This document shows, in pieces, positions 1-11,903 of a stretch of DNA of 64,000 nt. The stretch is from Membranipora membranacea (Eukaryota; Bryozoa; Gymnolaemata; Cheilostomatida; Membraniporidae): assembly GCA_914767715.1 (NCBI GenBank), contig OU612069.1:12457387-12521386 (forward strand), given 5' to 3'. Below the pieces are notes generated by a model. That model worked only from the letters and a program-made list of their open reading frames with translations, ran no database searches and was not told the DNA's origin. Each line of letters starts with the position of its first letter. Positions within the stretch are counted from its first letter, which is position 1. The position numbers and the translations under genes are program-made.

Positions 1-15
1 AGAATTATGTATCAG

Positions 16-168
16 GTTAAGAGGTGGAGATCGAGGCTTAACAGCCCCTCCGCTCAAGAGGAAACAACTCAGCGACCCACCACTAGAGGGCGCTCTTCAG
101 TATCAGCTAAAGATCACCCTAAAGTAACAAACCGAAGGTCGACAGCTGGCACTTCACTCTCCAAAAAG
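16..168 (+). CDS. Possible upstream coding exon, perhaps 5' part of SLX4
   Basis: An open stretch of 51 codons sits between an AG (cag at 13-15) and a possible donor (aaaaag|gtttgt at 168/169). The product would be very rich in Ser, Thr, Arg and Lys, the low-complexity basic composition common in disordered parts of SLX4 proteins. It begins and ends in phase 0, so it could be spliced to a later phase-0 exon. I see no zinc finger (UBZ4) or other named motif. It lies 2.1 kb before the first certain SLX4 exon on the same strand, which is the only reason to link it. It could equally be a chance ORF; the link is inference. Confidence 0.25.
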
Positions 169-589
169 GTTTGTTATGAATCTGAAATTATCGCAGCAGT
201 TTGCCACTTGCAATGTGATCTGTTGAATATTGTAATTCAATTGAGGGTGTTCAAATTGTACCTAGTATCCCCGAGTCAAATTCTCTTACCTGTGAGTGAT
301 AGAGTGATAGAGTGCTAGGCAAAGCGATGAAATCACCTTGTAACCTTAGCCTTTGACCCTGGTATAAAACTATTCTGTTGCTCACCACCATGCGCTCCTC
401 TGCGTCCAGAAGGTCAGGGAAGACTTCTATAAAGTACTCAGGCTATAAATTCAGTCAACATATCGGGTACTCAGATTTATAAAAGGAAACCAGGAAGGCC
501 AAAAGGGACGTCTCAATCCTCCACAGAGCTAAAAAACCTCGGTATAAATATGAACGGTTAGTGAAATTAATGTGCAGAGTTAGCGGACC

Positions 590-755
590 TTCTCGGCCGT
601 GGCGCAATGAGTAAGGCATGGGTCTTTCAATCGAGAGGTCCCGTGTTTGATTCCCGGCGTTGCACGGTGGTGTCAGGCAGAGCATCCGCCCTCAAATGCT
701 CCTGTGCCCCATCAGGATCCAGTCCGTAGACCCCTACTGATATCGAGACAAAAAA
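590..755 (+). repeat. tRNA-derived SINE-like element
   Basis: An A-box-like sequence (gtggcgcaatgagtaaggc, from about 599) and a B-box-like sequence (ggtcccgtgtttgattccc, 637-655) are spaced as in a tRNA promoter. They are followed by a non-tRNA body that ends near an A-rich run (about 750-757). This is the typical head of a tRNA-derived SINE. The fold is degenerate, so it is not called a tRNA gene. Confidence 0.6.
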
Positions 756-984
756 AACAAGTAACATCATGGTTTCTCACACGGTATCACAGGGTATCGA
801 GACTATAAATGGATGTGAGTTAGCAGACCTTCTCTAATTCATCAGTATTTTGATTTGAGAGCAGTTTATATGTGTCTTATGCGACTCATCAGAGTAAGTT
901 CACTTGTTAAGTTCGACTGATAGTGTATCGTCCAAATATATACACATCAAGTGATAATGTGCACGGATGGATATTAGTAGGTAA

Positions 985-1110
985 GATGTGGCCCAGTTGG
1001 CTAGAGCGTGAGACTTCAGCCTGCAAGTGTTGAAGGTCATGAGTCCGAAACCCACTTAGCTCCTCTGGCTACTATAGGGATTGTTGGACCCCCAGGTCTG
1101 CTCCTACCTG
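985..1110 (+). repeat. tRNA-derived SINE-like element
   Basis: A-box-like gcccagttggctagagcg (991-1008) and B-box-like ggtcatgagtccgaaaccc (1035-1053) are at tRNA-like spacing. The sequence differs from the element at 590-755, so this is another SINE family or another tRNA head. No acceptor stem can be recognised. Confidence 0.6.
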
Positions 1111-1452
1111 CCTACAAATTGAAAGCAAATTTGTGCAGGCATTGCGGCCAAGCTCTCAAACACACGTTCCCCCATCATTCGGTCTGTGGCCTGTGATTAA
1201 ATCTTGTGATTTTAACAACAAAATTTCACCAACAGACCTCATGCCCCCGCAGAAAGTCATGATTGCACAGAAGAGTAATGTATTCTCCTTAGGTAAAGAT
1301 TCAGGTTAAAATTAGTTAAATTCTTGCTAGCTTACAATAGCTATTAAAATTATTAAAACGAGGATATATCTAACATTTAGCTACGCCCAACCTTTAGTGG
1401 CTTCACCTTGGCTTATATTCATTCCCATTTTTGGTTTGGTTTATATTCACAG

Positions 1453-1655
1453 ACTTGGGGCATCAGTCAGGTGATGATCCTGAAGTTGTGGTACCTGAGA
1501 CACCCGATCATTCAGCTAAGAGAACACAGGCTAGCAGAAGAATCATGACTGATGCGTCACCTGTGACCAGTACTCAGATGTCTCCAGAAGCTAGCAAGAC
1601 GGGGTGTGCACGAGCGTCCCTTACTGATGAGCAAACAAGAATTAAGGCTGACTAG
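1453..1655 (+). CDS. Possible coding exon upstream of the SLX4 BTB exons
   Basis: After a good acceptor (tttatattcacag, ending 1452), an open frame encodes about 67 residues rich in Ser, Thr, Pro and acidic residues, with a VVVPETPDHS motif. It would be entered in phase 1. The frame stops at 1653-1655. A strong donor (ctctg|gtaaga) lies at about 1720, but all three frames are closed before it. Either the exon uses a weak internal donor, it is a terminal or alternative exon, or the stretch is not coding. Position and composition suggest the disordered N-terminal half of SLX4, but this is inference. Confidence 0.3.
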
Positions 1656-2287
1656 AGCACTAATAGACCGTTAGATGACACATCAAGCATAGATTGTACT
1701 GACAGAGAGTAACCTCTGGTAAGAAAAACTCATAGTGGTTTCATATATCATGACATACCTTGATAATCCTCATCAGCCCCATCATTTGTTGGGCTAGTTT
1801 GAGAGACATATTGTTGGCTAGTTTAGGAGACGTATTGTTAGCTAGTTTGAGAGACTTATTGTTAGCTAGCACAAATTTAGCTGGCCAAGGTGGGAGATTA
1901 AGCTAGCCATGCATTTGACTTTTCAAGCCTGTACAAAATGGTGAACATTTCCTCCTGCTACTTCTTCACTCATCTAAGGTCTATGTAGCCTATTTGTTGG
2001 GTGTATCACATTTTCTGTCGGTTGCCGTTATGTTTTAAACCTGATGATGCATTGTCATCTGTGTCTCTTTGTCACATTAAGGCAGTCGTCATTTCTTAAT
2101 AATATGGACTTATGCCTTTGGAGTTGCCTCCTCTCTGATTTAAAGGAGATAATTCTACGGGTTTTGTACCATGCCATCATTTCTCAGCATGTGAGCTTCT
2201 TTCATTCTTCCTTTTATTCAAATCTCATAAGCTCATAAATTTTCCTTGTGTATCGCGCCTGGTGGACTGTTGATTGCTTGTTTACAG

Positions 2288-3231
2288 AGATCTTTGGGCT
2301 CAGGTGATTACATGTGTCGGTTACTTACAAACCGTGATTTATCAGATGCTGTTATCAAGACTAACATGTGTGATATACCCGTACATAAAGTAGTGCTAGC
2401 TTCAAGATATCAACAACTACATCAGGTTTGTGTGTGCACTGTGGGTGTTCATCTCAGGCTAGACCAGGAATACACGCTAGATGAGCTTACAGCTCATTTT
2501 TGTCTGGTTAATTCCAAATAACAGCTTACAATACAGCTGAGGTTGTATGTTAAACTTAATTCTTCTGAACTACTTATCGTTTAATTTTTTTTGTAGTGAT
2601 AAATATATTACAATTTTATTTGTGTCACTTTAATGTTATGTTACATGAGAGAGGTGTTATATCTGAAATTCCGCTGATTCAAAAAACATGTCGACGATGT
2701 TTTATATCTCACTTCATTATCATGGTACACGAGAGAGGGTGTTATATCTGAAGTACCACAAATTCACAAACTTATTGTTGACGTTTTTGTTGGTAGCGAT
2801 TATTGAGTGAGGATATGATTGACATGTCAGAACTGGCGTATGGTCATGTCTCAGCCTGGCTCAAGTATCTATACAATGGAGACGGCTCAGTACTAAACAG
2901 TATACCAACTCAAGTGTTACAGACTATAGCTAGCTCTATCCATAGGTAAGCGCTTATTGTTCACTAGAGTTTTGGAGGTTTGGCTCTGAGAGGGGGGGGA
3001 GGATGGATTGTATATTAAATTCTTCAGACTGGCATGGATATAATAATGTCATGTCAATGACTGGTTTTCACACAGATGGGATAGTTAAGAGTTGAATATC
3101 ATTATTTGATTAATGGCTCGATGCGCAATTTGTCATGTCTCATACTCATGTGTATCTATACGCTTTAGGTTCATCCAAGATGCCTCTGGCGATTTAGGTC
3201 AGAGAGACACGACAAATGTAAGGAATTTAAG
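2288..3231 (+). CDS. SLX4: SLX4 exons encoding the BTB domain
   Basis: Exons 2288-2425, 2797-2945 and 3180-3231. The first contains the classic BTB opening: LSDAVI, then a short strand pair, then IPVHKVVLASR. The second holds the later BTB part, with SAWLKYLYNGD matching the 'FL.YLYTG' segment, and ends in a short alpha helix. The third adds a basic, Cys-containing helix (WRFRSERHDKCKEF). All junction phases fit (0, then 2, then 0 into exon 3578). The third exon has a weak acceptor (ttcatccaag) and donor (aag|gtgtcc), so its edges are inferred mainly from phase. In SLX4 the BTB domain mediates dimerisation and contributes to telomere and lesion targeting. Confidence 0.85.
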
Positions 3232-6200
3232 GTGTCCTCCATATTGGAGAGACAGACATGATACTTCAACTCAACAAAACCCAAATCCTGGTCTCAAGGC
3301 CAGAGTCATCACAGAGAAACTCGACAGGAATAAGTTTATAGTGAGTCATGGTCTCCGTTATCGATCAGAATACCATTCCGATGCGGTGTGCCTGAGAGAT
3401 GACTGCTTCATGTGATTGTATCAGGCTTGTGTAATGGATAGCGGATTTATCCGACCCGAATGTTTGGAGCTAATTCGCAATTCTTGTTTTATTTCCAGAT
3501 AATTTGATTGAGGCTGGCGGTTGGAGATCGAAAATATTTTCTGAATTTATCCTCAACATTTTTGGATTATTTTACAGATGACCTCAACTCCTTTGGAGAC
3601 CAGAAAGTCAAAAGGAAATGCCAGGGCAAAGATTCTCCAGGGCAGAGAAACGAAGCATAACTCTCATGAGAGCAGTAGTAGCTCCATCACAGATAGACCG
3701 TGTTCTCGTACAAAACTGACACTTCGTTCGAACTCATCACTGTTGAGGAAGAAGAGAGGAAGACCATGCAAAAAGCCTCAAGACCCAACAGAAATATTAA
3801 CCTCCGATCAAGCAGTTGCTGAACTGCAGAACATCGCAAGAAACAAAATCATCGGCTCCAACGATATCTCATCTATAAAACCAGATTGCTCGCCTTCTCC
3901 CAAAAAGGACCGCTGCCGAGGTAGACCCAGGAAACTCCGCCCAACAGCAACAGCAGACAATGCGAATGTGACACTAAAAGAAGTGAAAGTTGAACTAACT
4001 CTTGACCCGATTCCTTGTGCAGCCAATTGCAGCACTTCAGCAGAGGAACCAACAGTAGGCGCTGCTGTACAATCTGACCCTTGTAACAATACAACTTGGC
4101 TGAAAGGTAATAAACTTCCTGTCAATGCACAAGGAAAGGAAATTGACTATAATATCCACAAGTTTACCGATAACAGCCTAACCGGACACAGCTATGGTTC
4201 CGTAAATAGGAGGGGTAGACCTCGTGGTCGAGGCACTGGACGAGGTAGAGGGCGGCCCCGGAAATCTGCGCTATCGCCAGCAGGCCAATCAGTAGACAGG
4301 GGTACTACCCTGTCAACATCACCTAGACCCAAGGTCGCACGAGGTACCCAGCCTATATTGCAGCATATGCCCAGTCATCCCACACATCCTAACTCACTGT
4401 TCAGTTTCATGCCGCCCACCATGCGCTCCTCGGATGCAGTTGGTATGATGTGTAGAAATATCGAGTCTCAGGCTAATATGAATACTTCAAACCATTTCGC
4501 TTCAGACATTTCAGCGCCTGTGTTTGGTATGAATGCCTCACTCAGCATGGCCTCCGCTAGTAATCAGCTACAGAATATGGAGAAGATGATCAATATGGTC
4601 ACACCAGCAGCTGTCTCAGACCTCTGCGAGAGTATGTGTTCTCCTCATAATGAACAATTGTGTGGAATTGAGACTAGCAAACAACCGGCCACTAATTGCC
4701 AATCACACAAGGACCAATCGGTTATCGGTGTGCCTCAAAAGATACCATCACCTTACAGAGATAGAGGACCCAGTAAAACAGGCAAGATGCCTGAGGCACC
4801 ATCACCATCAGCTGGGGATAAAGAGCCTGATGTTGCAGGTCAATCCCATGATGATCTAGATTTTACTCCACAAGATGGTCATTGTGCTACTGGAGGAGAT
4901 GATTCACCGATCTCTTCAGATCTTGCAGTCAAAGAAGGAGATCTTGACAGGGACATAGTGGACCAGGAGTCTGATTCTATAACTATCAGTGATGTACTAA
5001 GCCATAATGTAGATACTAATAAAACAACTGATAACCCAGAAAAACCAAGCAATGAAACTGAAACACAAGCAGAACAGCTTGTCTCTCAGAAACCATGGAC
5101 ATCTTCCTTCTCAATTGATGATACTTTTGAATTGACAGTCTATGATATAAACGCGACACGTCGGCCTGCTGGTAGTCCAAAGAGGCCACTTGCAGCTTCT
5201 GTCAAGTCACCCTCTGCTACAACTCCTGGGAAGAAAGGAAAAGCACAGCCTGGTAGTGGTGACCTTCCTAACTTATCAATAGGAGCAGATCCTCTTGGAT
5301 TAAATTTAGACCAGGAGAGGGGTTCTGATGTCATTAACCTTGTGGCTGAGAACAAGCATCCAACATCTCCAGATGGTGAGTGCAGCTGGTAAATTGAGAG
5401 GTTGAATGGAATTATTCTAAAAAATCAATACAACTAAAGTTAATCGGCAGTTTTTGAGATGATGCTTAAACTACTAAATTTGTGCTCGTTGATTCAGTAG
5501 AGCTCCAAGATAACTAGTTGAGGCTTTAATCTCAGAATTATCCCTTAACAGGCAAATAATTTGCACAAACTTATTTTCAGAATCAGGGTATGATATTAAC
5601 GCACTGGTGATGACGTCAAAAGTGTTTACTAGTAAGCCGGTCACTACTTAGATGATTACGAGGATAATTAATTTCATATCCTGATTTTGACGATCAGTTT
5701 GTGAAAATTGTTTGCCCATTAGGTGACAATGCTGAGATTACAGCGTCATAATATTATAATTCAATAAACACACATTTGCCTGTGTGGCAGCAATGGTTTA
5801 AGGTGCATTTTTACTGCAGCCTTTGCTGACAGATATTTGGCCAGATTACTAGGTATGATTTTTTTATATCTAAGCTATCATTGCGAACCACCAAAGATCA
5901 GCGCTTTCTGACAATGTTTCAACACTCCGCTTTTTCGTTGCTCTCTATGATAGCATATATAATAATATTTATGCAATTATAATGATGTATGATCTGAAAA
6001 AAAAACCTGTCAGAAAAATCTGCTGTGTTAATGTACCTTTATTGTGACAGCCATGTTAAAATATTTCCCTACTAACTATCGAAATTGGAGAAATGAACCA
6101 TTGAATTGGAGATGCCGATTATGTGTACTATTCCTAGACTCTTTTCTTTTTGTGTGTCTTGTCCTATTCCAGTGGCTTTCATCTCTTCTATACCAATGTT

Positions 6201-9200
6201 TGACCAATCTTCTCTATATGCTTTTGTCTTCATAGGCCTATGAATGTATTCACACAAATAGAAATGCGATAGATTTTGCTAGGGTTTTTTAGTTTGATTG
6301 TTGGGCCCATAAATGTGCACAATTTTTTGAGAAGTTGAACCTGCACCATATGACAGCCTCCCCACTCTCTATATTATTATCTCAAAACATACCATAACCC
6401 CACCACACCAACACCTTGCCGTTAAAGACTACCCAAAGACTATTACATGTTTATAGTCAGGCAGTTACTTATGAGAAAAATATGTCAGATTTGCGTGGTA
6501 AAAAGATTCAATGCTCTACTTGGCTTATGCTATTGAATGGTGGAAAGAGGGCATCCCATAAGGGAAGGTAACTCTCATCCCCTACACTATGATGTCACAG
6601 TGAGCACACCTTGGTCTTTGGGTAGTGTTTAAGTCGCGTAATTGAAAAACACTCCTTACTCATAATTTTCACCATTTATCTGCAGGTCATGTCGTGGACC
6701 TGCTGACACCTGACACACCAACTCACATACCTACTTATGACACTGCTGCTGCTACCAATGTGACCTCTGACACTGATAAGCTAGCCACACATACCAGGGG
6801 AGATAATAATGAGCCTGCAGAGGTAGATACAGGAGGAGATAATTTAAGCTTGAGCACTCTTAACCATGAGGGTAACGATGGTGATATATCAAACCTGGCG
6901 AGTTTCACCATTGATATGAATTGATAGATCAGTTGTAAAATACATAGTGTGGCTATTTTTGCAGATATGCCATCAGTATAGAACTTTGTGTCAGGATCTG
7001 AATAAAGCTATAAATCTGGCAGCTTTTTGGTTATTTATTGATTGACGTCCCAGTAACAACCTTCTAATACTCAGGCAAGCTGCTTGAAAAAATTTTTACA
7101 AGGGTCAGCTATAGTAGATTCTGAACTTGTAGCCAATTGAAGAAGAGAAATGCTAGACTTTGCTAGGCTAGGTAAAGCGGCTAGGACTCAAAATTCAAAC
7201 ATTCCGATGGTGTAATTTCAATTCTCTAGCTAATGATTACGATAATCAGTGCGGCTGATGAGTTTTAATATATGTATCTAATTCTCAACTGTTACAACAT
7301 ATCAACACGCTGCCATATTGTGGTAAATAGTGTTTGACATCAAGCATTGCACACTTTGACAGCATCCTTCAATGTCAGGGTCATGGTAAGTGAGCTGCTG
7401 GGTTGCTATTCTCACCAGGGATTAAATGCCTACACTTGGCTGTTGTGGGCCATTCACCCTAGCCGGACAAGGGAATCCGAAATAATACACTCCAAGAGTT
7501 CTCGACAATGATTTAGCGATAACCTCCGAGAAAAACAAAACTATATCATCTTGTCAGTGGGTAATGTGATGTTGTCCATTCTTATTTCATCTGTTCACAT
7601 GGACTTCCTTGATATGATAAATGCAGATGTGGATCTGACAAACAGTGACTCTGAGCTTGACCTTACAGTCGACCTCACTCAAGATACGGTCAAACCTCTT
7701 TCATCAGTAGACAAAGTTACAGTGAAGCCCGCTCAGGAGCCGACTTTGTTACCACCTGTTCAGTCCTCTACTGAAGAGGTGCAGGAAGGTGAGACGGATG
7801 TATTGCTTACAGGTTGTTGATTTTTTTTTGCAAAAAGTGTAGCATAAAAAAAGGTTAAGGCAAAAGCAAATCAAAATGATTAACTGTCTGTCTGCCTGAC
7901 TATTTTAGTAATTCACTGAAAGGAATCATTTGAATTTGATGAATGTCTATTTTGATGTTTTCGGCACTGTTAGTTCCTATTTATTGAGTGTTGTTAGGGA
8001 ATGCAATAACAAAGATACGCTTGCAAAGAAATACCTACGATATTAATCTATCAAAATTAATTTTTCTTCCTTGTACAGGACACCAAGATACCAAAGCTGA
8101 GCAATGGGACGGCTTAGATGATGACTGGGACGTGTTCACCCCCACTCCGTCAGCTCATCCAGATGGTGCTGAGGCAATAGTACAGTCGACACCTGCTAAG
8201 TGCAGTGGTGTTCAAATGAGAGGCACACACAAGGCTTTCATACCCAGTCCCTTCACTCCCATGCCTCACTATGAGGGTATGGGTGATGAGTTATTAAAGG
8301 TGAGTTGTTTTATCTTGTTTAACCCACTTTACCAGCAAATGAGCTAACCGCCAATAAAATAAAATGCCAATAAAAGAAATAATCTTTAATTTTTAACGTT
8401 CCGCTAGGGGGAAGGGCAAATCCAACAATCAGATAAAAGACAACCCATTGCCTAGTATTTGGCGCCACACATAGCTGTTATTTGGGCAAGAGTTTTTCGT
8501 CTACCTGTAGTTATGTCGGAGGGGTCAAAACCAAGTCTAGAAAATGTGTAGTGAAATGATTATTTATGATGTACCGTAAGATTGCCTTATCCATCCAAAA
8601 TTGACAATTACAGAAAAAGTTGAGAGGTTTTGGATTGAGAGATAAAATGTCCAGGAAGAGAATGGTGGCAGCTCTCACACAGGTCTATAAGGAGACACAT
8701 GTATATGAGACCGACACCTCCGCGGAGTGGACTGTCCTACCAACACCCAGTAAACCTGCACCGACGACAAGTCGCCCTTCAAGTCCACCTGCACCTTCAA
8801 CTAGTCGCTCTACCACTCAATCAAAATCCAGTCTGTCTGAGAAAAATAAGAAAGCTTCCAAGTCTGCCTCCTCAGCCAAAAGAGGTGCTGAAACAGCAGC
8901 TGAGAAAAGGGCAAGCAAAGTAGGACGGAATGTGGAATCTGTGCCTCGTGGCACACAGATGGGCAGTAGTTCTACATCAGCTCAATCTGAGACAAGGCGG
9001 GTGGCTCGAGTAACACCCATGTCTCACACAATCACAGTAAGCTGCCAACTTTGAATTACTGCTAACTTCGCAATGAGTTCCTGTAAAAATCTGAGACTGC
9101 TCAACATTTTAATTTCAAAACACATTTCCTTTTCCTTCCAGTATCAAATGACGATACTTGTACTGTGATAATTCTTAAAACTACAGGACATGTCACTTGA

Positions 9201-11873
9201 AAAGACCATGGAGCGATCAGTTTATATCCATTGGGTCCATTTGATGGGAGAACTGATTCAAGATTGAGGCATTATTTTTATGTATGCACCTCTTCACTTC
9301 AGCCCGCAGATCAAAGGTCATTCCTGCAAAAATAATCGTAGCAAGCATAAGTGATCATGTATCAAATCACTTTTTTCTCACTCCTTCAACGTATCAAATC
9401 ACTTTTTTCTCACTCCTTCAACGCTGTAACGCCTTTGGTTTCTAAAGATACCTTTACCTGTATATTTCCCTTTATCAGAGTACTGCTGTATCAGATCAAC
9501 CTAAAGCTGCCGGAGGGTCAGAAGGTCACGCTGTCCTCAGGTCAGAAGGTCACGCCGACACAGAGATAGACAGATTACTGGATGAAGTCAATGAGCTTCT
9601 AAGCAGTAGCGATGAAGATGACATTGTGTCAACAGGAAGTGATGTCATCTCAACTGCTAATATAGAAGAGCTACAAACTCAAGGACCTGATGAAGAGGAC
9701 ACAAGGTAAGATAAATGTTGTATCTGTGTCTGTTATATATGGGTATTCGGAGTGGAATGACTAGCATTGGTTATTTTCCGAAGCCCTGTTTACGTTAGTG
9801 TGCTACAGTTGTTGCGAAAAAGATCATGTTTTGGTTTTATTTAAAAGTTTAAGGAATAGGTCCATTGTCAACTTTTTTGTAGAAAATAATTTATATGAAA
9901 TGTTAACAAAAATATCGCCCAATCACATATGAATGTAACTATTATTAATCATCTTAATATGGAATAGACTGTTCGGTCCAATTGGCTTATATTCCCCTCA
10001 AACCATAGCAGCTCTTACACTAACGCAGTGACCTGAACTGCAGTCAATTCGGATTTTACTCCATCTCCATTCATATGGCATGGTATTGATAATTCAAAGC
10101 TGGTTAGATCTTAGGGTTGTCTTGTCAAGAGGTGTGAAGGTGACACATTTTACTTTGTTGGTTTTCTTGGCATCAGAATCCCGTGGACTGGTTTTCCCAT
10201 AATTATAGAAAAAAGAGCCTCTATATTTCATTATTTTTGCCTGGAAACTAAATATCATCTGTTGGTGTTGTATCTTGTAATGTTTCAGATCACACAATTT
10301 CTATCTATTGAAGACGTAGATGGTAATGTACAGGGATTTTTGTCTGAAATTTGCTTACTGAGAAAACAGAATCCAACCCCTTACCCTATAAATCCACCTT
10401 CCCATTCACATAGTGATAGACCCCGAATCCTAGCATGTTAGCAAATCATTTGATTCTACATTTTCTAAATTTTAGTTCTTCGGAATTGGACACTGATACC
10501 AGTGACCTGATAACTCCTGATGACCTTGAGTTGATGTTGAGACAGTTAGTTCAAGGTCACAAGGAGCTCTATAACAGAATGCTCACTTATCAGGTAGTTA
10601 TATCTTCTTCTTGTTTTTAACACTAGGTTGACTCGCCAGAGAATATTGATGTTGACTCGCTTTTATTTAAAGTTTCTACAGCCTTTTAGTCAGGGGAGGC
10701 AACTCAAAAAATAAGCAAAATTTAAACCATCTGGTTAAATTTCGTGATAATAACTTTTGTGATCCTTCTTTGGAACCATTAGCCTGACATTGAAAGGGAG
10801 TTGATCACCTGATAGTGCTGGGGGCAGGAACAGACAATCAAAAATTCCCTCAATTGGACTTGGACTAGCATGACTCTTGCGGCACCAGGAGCCTGCCTAA
10901 CCATTTCGTTGATTGCATCAAAAAGCAAACATGATAATCATGGTCATAGTTGTGTACCACTTTTTATTCCACCATTACCACACAGTATAAATGTATATTG
11001 TTTATTGAACTTACATAGTCCAGCGCTAGTGTATAACTGTCATTCCAGATTGTCTGAATAACCTTTTCATATGTGCTTTGATTACAAAAGTTTCAAATAT
11101 GAACCATCAGTTCCAGCATGGTAGCTTCTCCTTTCCCCACTATCCTCTCAGTTTTATCAAGAGATCAAAGCATATGGTCCTGTTACCTGATATGGCAGAG
11201 GTCACCATATATGGCTGTGATCTCCTATGTACACTTTAACTGTGACTATAATTGGACTTATTTACAGATGATACAGAGGTCTGAATTAATCGATCTGGTC
11301 AAATCAGCTAAAATAAAATGTTCTACAAAACAGCTGGAAACTTTCTGCTTTAAACAGGTTAGTAGATGCACAAGTATTGATGTTTTATATGGAGCATCAA
11401 CTACGGTTAAGTGAACAAAACTCCATGGTGGCAAGCATTGTCACCTTGTGTGCTAGGCTACCACAAAAATGCTACAGAAAGCCTTAATGCTCTGTTGTTT
11501 TGATTAGCTCCATATAGCCATTAAGACCACCCATATTGAATACTGTGTCTTACTGCATATGCATGTGGGAGGGCTTAAATTTTACACCAATAATACAGAA
11601 CCATCACGAACCATTATTATATGCCTATATTCTGTTGGAGAGTTTTATGGTCATAGGGGAAAACTTTGTAAATAGAGAATAAGATTTAAAATAAAGTTGA
11701 ACGCATATTTTTGCGTACTAACACAAAGTTCCTTCCTGAATCAGACCCTCTTATGATGATACCTTATGGTTATATTATAGTGTATACCAGTGAAGAACAA
11801 ACAGGATCAGTCCAGAAGACATAAGAAACCTGCTCAGAAGAGCAAAGCTGCGTCACAACCCAAGAAACAGTAG
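2288..11873 (+). CDS. SLX4: SLX4 structure-specific endonuclease scaffold (5' end incomplete)
   Basis: SLX4 is the nuclear scaffold that binds and activates SLX1 and, in animals, docks XPF-ERCC1 and MUS81-EME1 for Holliday-junction resolution and crosslink repair. Twelve exons were joined by GT-AG sites with matching phases: 2288-2425, 2797-2945, 3180-3231, 3578-5375, 6686-6871, 7627-7788, 8079-8299, 8614-9036, 9479-9705, 10476-10593, 11268-11357, 11781-11873. They total 3,657 nt, exactly 1,218 codons plus TAG. Domain order is BTB, AT-hooks, disordered acidic region, SAP-like segment, acidic linker and C-terminal SLX1-binding domain, as known for animal SLX4. Exon 3 and the donor of exon 5 are the least certain. 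No start codon is assigned because BTB is internal in this family; the N-terminal part (UBZ fingers in vertebrates) is upstream, possibly outside the window. Confidence 0.9.
3578..5375 (+). CDS. SLX4: SLX4 large exon with four AT-hook cores
   Basis: A 1,798-nt exon from acceptor ttttacag to donor agatg|gtgagt. The 599 encoded residues are mostly disordered (Ser, Pro, Asn, Gln rich). Four RGRP cores in basic context occur at about exon residues 60-63, 114-117, 212-215 and 225-228; the last two are joined by an Arg-Gly run. RGRP in basic flanks is the AT-hook, which inserts into the minor groove of AT-rich DNA. The C-terminal third is acidic with several Ser-Pro/Thr-Pro sites. The exon opens with an in-frame ATG, so it could also serve as an alternative start lacking the BTB domain. 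Confidence 0.85.
6686..7788 (+). CDS. SLX4: SLX4 linker exons (6686-6871 and 7627-7788)
   Basis: Two short exons in phase with their neighbours. The first follows acceptor tttatctgcag and carries VVDLLTPDTPTHIP. It can end at cat gag g|gtaacg (6871) or at a similar phase-1 donor 12 nt later (gatg|gtgata). The second follows aaatgcag and carries repeated DLT motifs (DVDLTNSDSELDLTVDLTQ), then ends in the strong donor ggaag|gtgaga. Hydrophobic-acidic 'DLT' clusters resemble SUMO-interacting motifs, which vertebrate SLX4 uses for recruitment. That reading is inference from composition. No folded domain is visible. Confidence 0.75.
8079..9036 (+). CDS. SLX4: SLX4 exons with the SAP-like segment (8079-8299, 8614-9036)
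   Basis: The first exon ends in a conserved block (FTPMPHYEGMGDELLK). The second begins with RGFGLRDKMSRKRMVAAL, then a helix with QVYKETHVYETD. Together they match the known SLX4 'TPMP.Y...L...L..FGLR.L.K..M...L..IY..TH' region, a SAP-type helix-turn-helix linked to MUS81 binding and DNA contact. Downstream the second exon turns into a Ser/Pro/Lys-rich tail. The splice junction (ttaaag|gtgagt, then attacag|aaaaag) is phase 0 and falls between the two helices. The end donor is atcaca|gtaagc. Confidence 0.9.
9479..9705 (+). CDS. SLX4: SLX4 acidic linker exon
   Basis: Acceptor tttatcag and donor acaag|gtaaga frame a 227-nt exon, open only in the phase set by its neighbours (0 in, 2 out). It encodes two copies of a short SEGHA motif and an acidic stretch (SSSDEDDIVSTGSD) just before the SLX1-binding domain. 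The candidate repeat in the DNA (gtcagaaggtcacg, about 9517-9556) lies inside the exon. Confidence 0.8.
10476..11873 (+). CDS. SLX4: SLX4 C-terminal SLX1-binding domain (three exons)
   Basis: Exons 10476-10593, 11268-11357 and 11781-11873. The first carries helices with the motif ELYNRMLTYQ, which matches the conserved 'L..R.L.YQ' of the SLX4 conserved C-terminal domain. The second continues with a helix-turn-helix (LVKSAKIKCSTKQLETFCFKQ region). The last begins CIPV and ends in a Lys/Arg/Gln-rich tail, as in other SLX4 proteins, then TAG. This domain binds the RING/PHD part of SLX1 and switches on its nuclease. All splice sites are canonical and phase 0 inside the domain. Confidence 0.92.
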
Positions 11874-11897
11874 ATACTGTTCAACTCTCAAACCCTC

Positions 11898-11903
11898 AAT
11901 AAA
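11898..11903 (+). terminator. Polyadenylation signal of SLX4
   Basis: An AATAAA hexamer lies 25 nt after the SLX4 stop codon. This spacing implies a very short 3' UTR. No second hexamer closer to the stop was seen. Confidence 0.6.

Noticed and set aside
3113-3415. 100-codon + ORF overlapping the third BTB exon
   Set aside because: Its frame does not fit the phase of the exons on either side. Another frame of 3180-3231 does and gives a BTB-like helix.
3808-4125. Minus-strand ORFs of 105 and 73 codons under the SLX4 AT-hook exon
   Set aside because: Antisense shadows of a strongly coding + strand exon.
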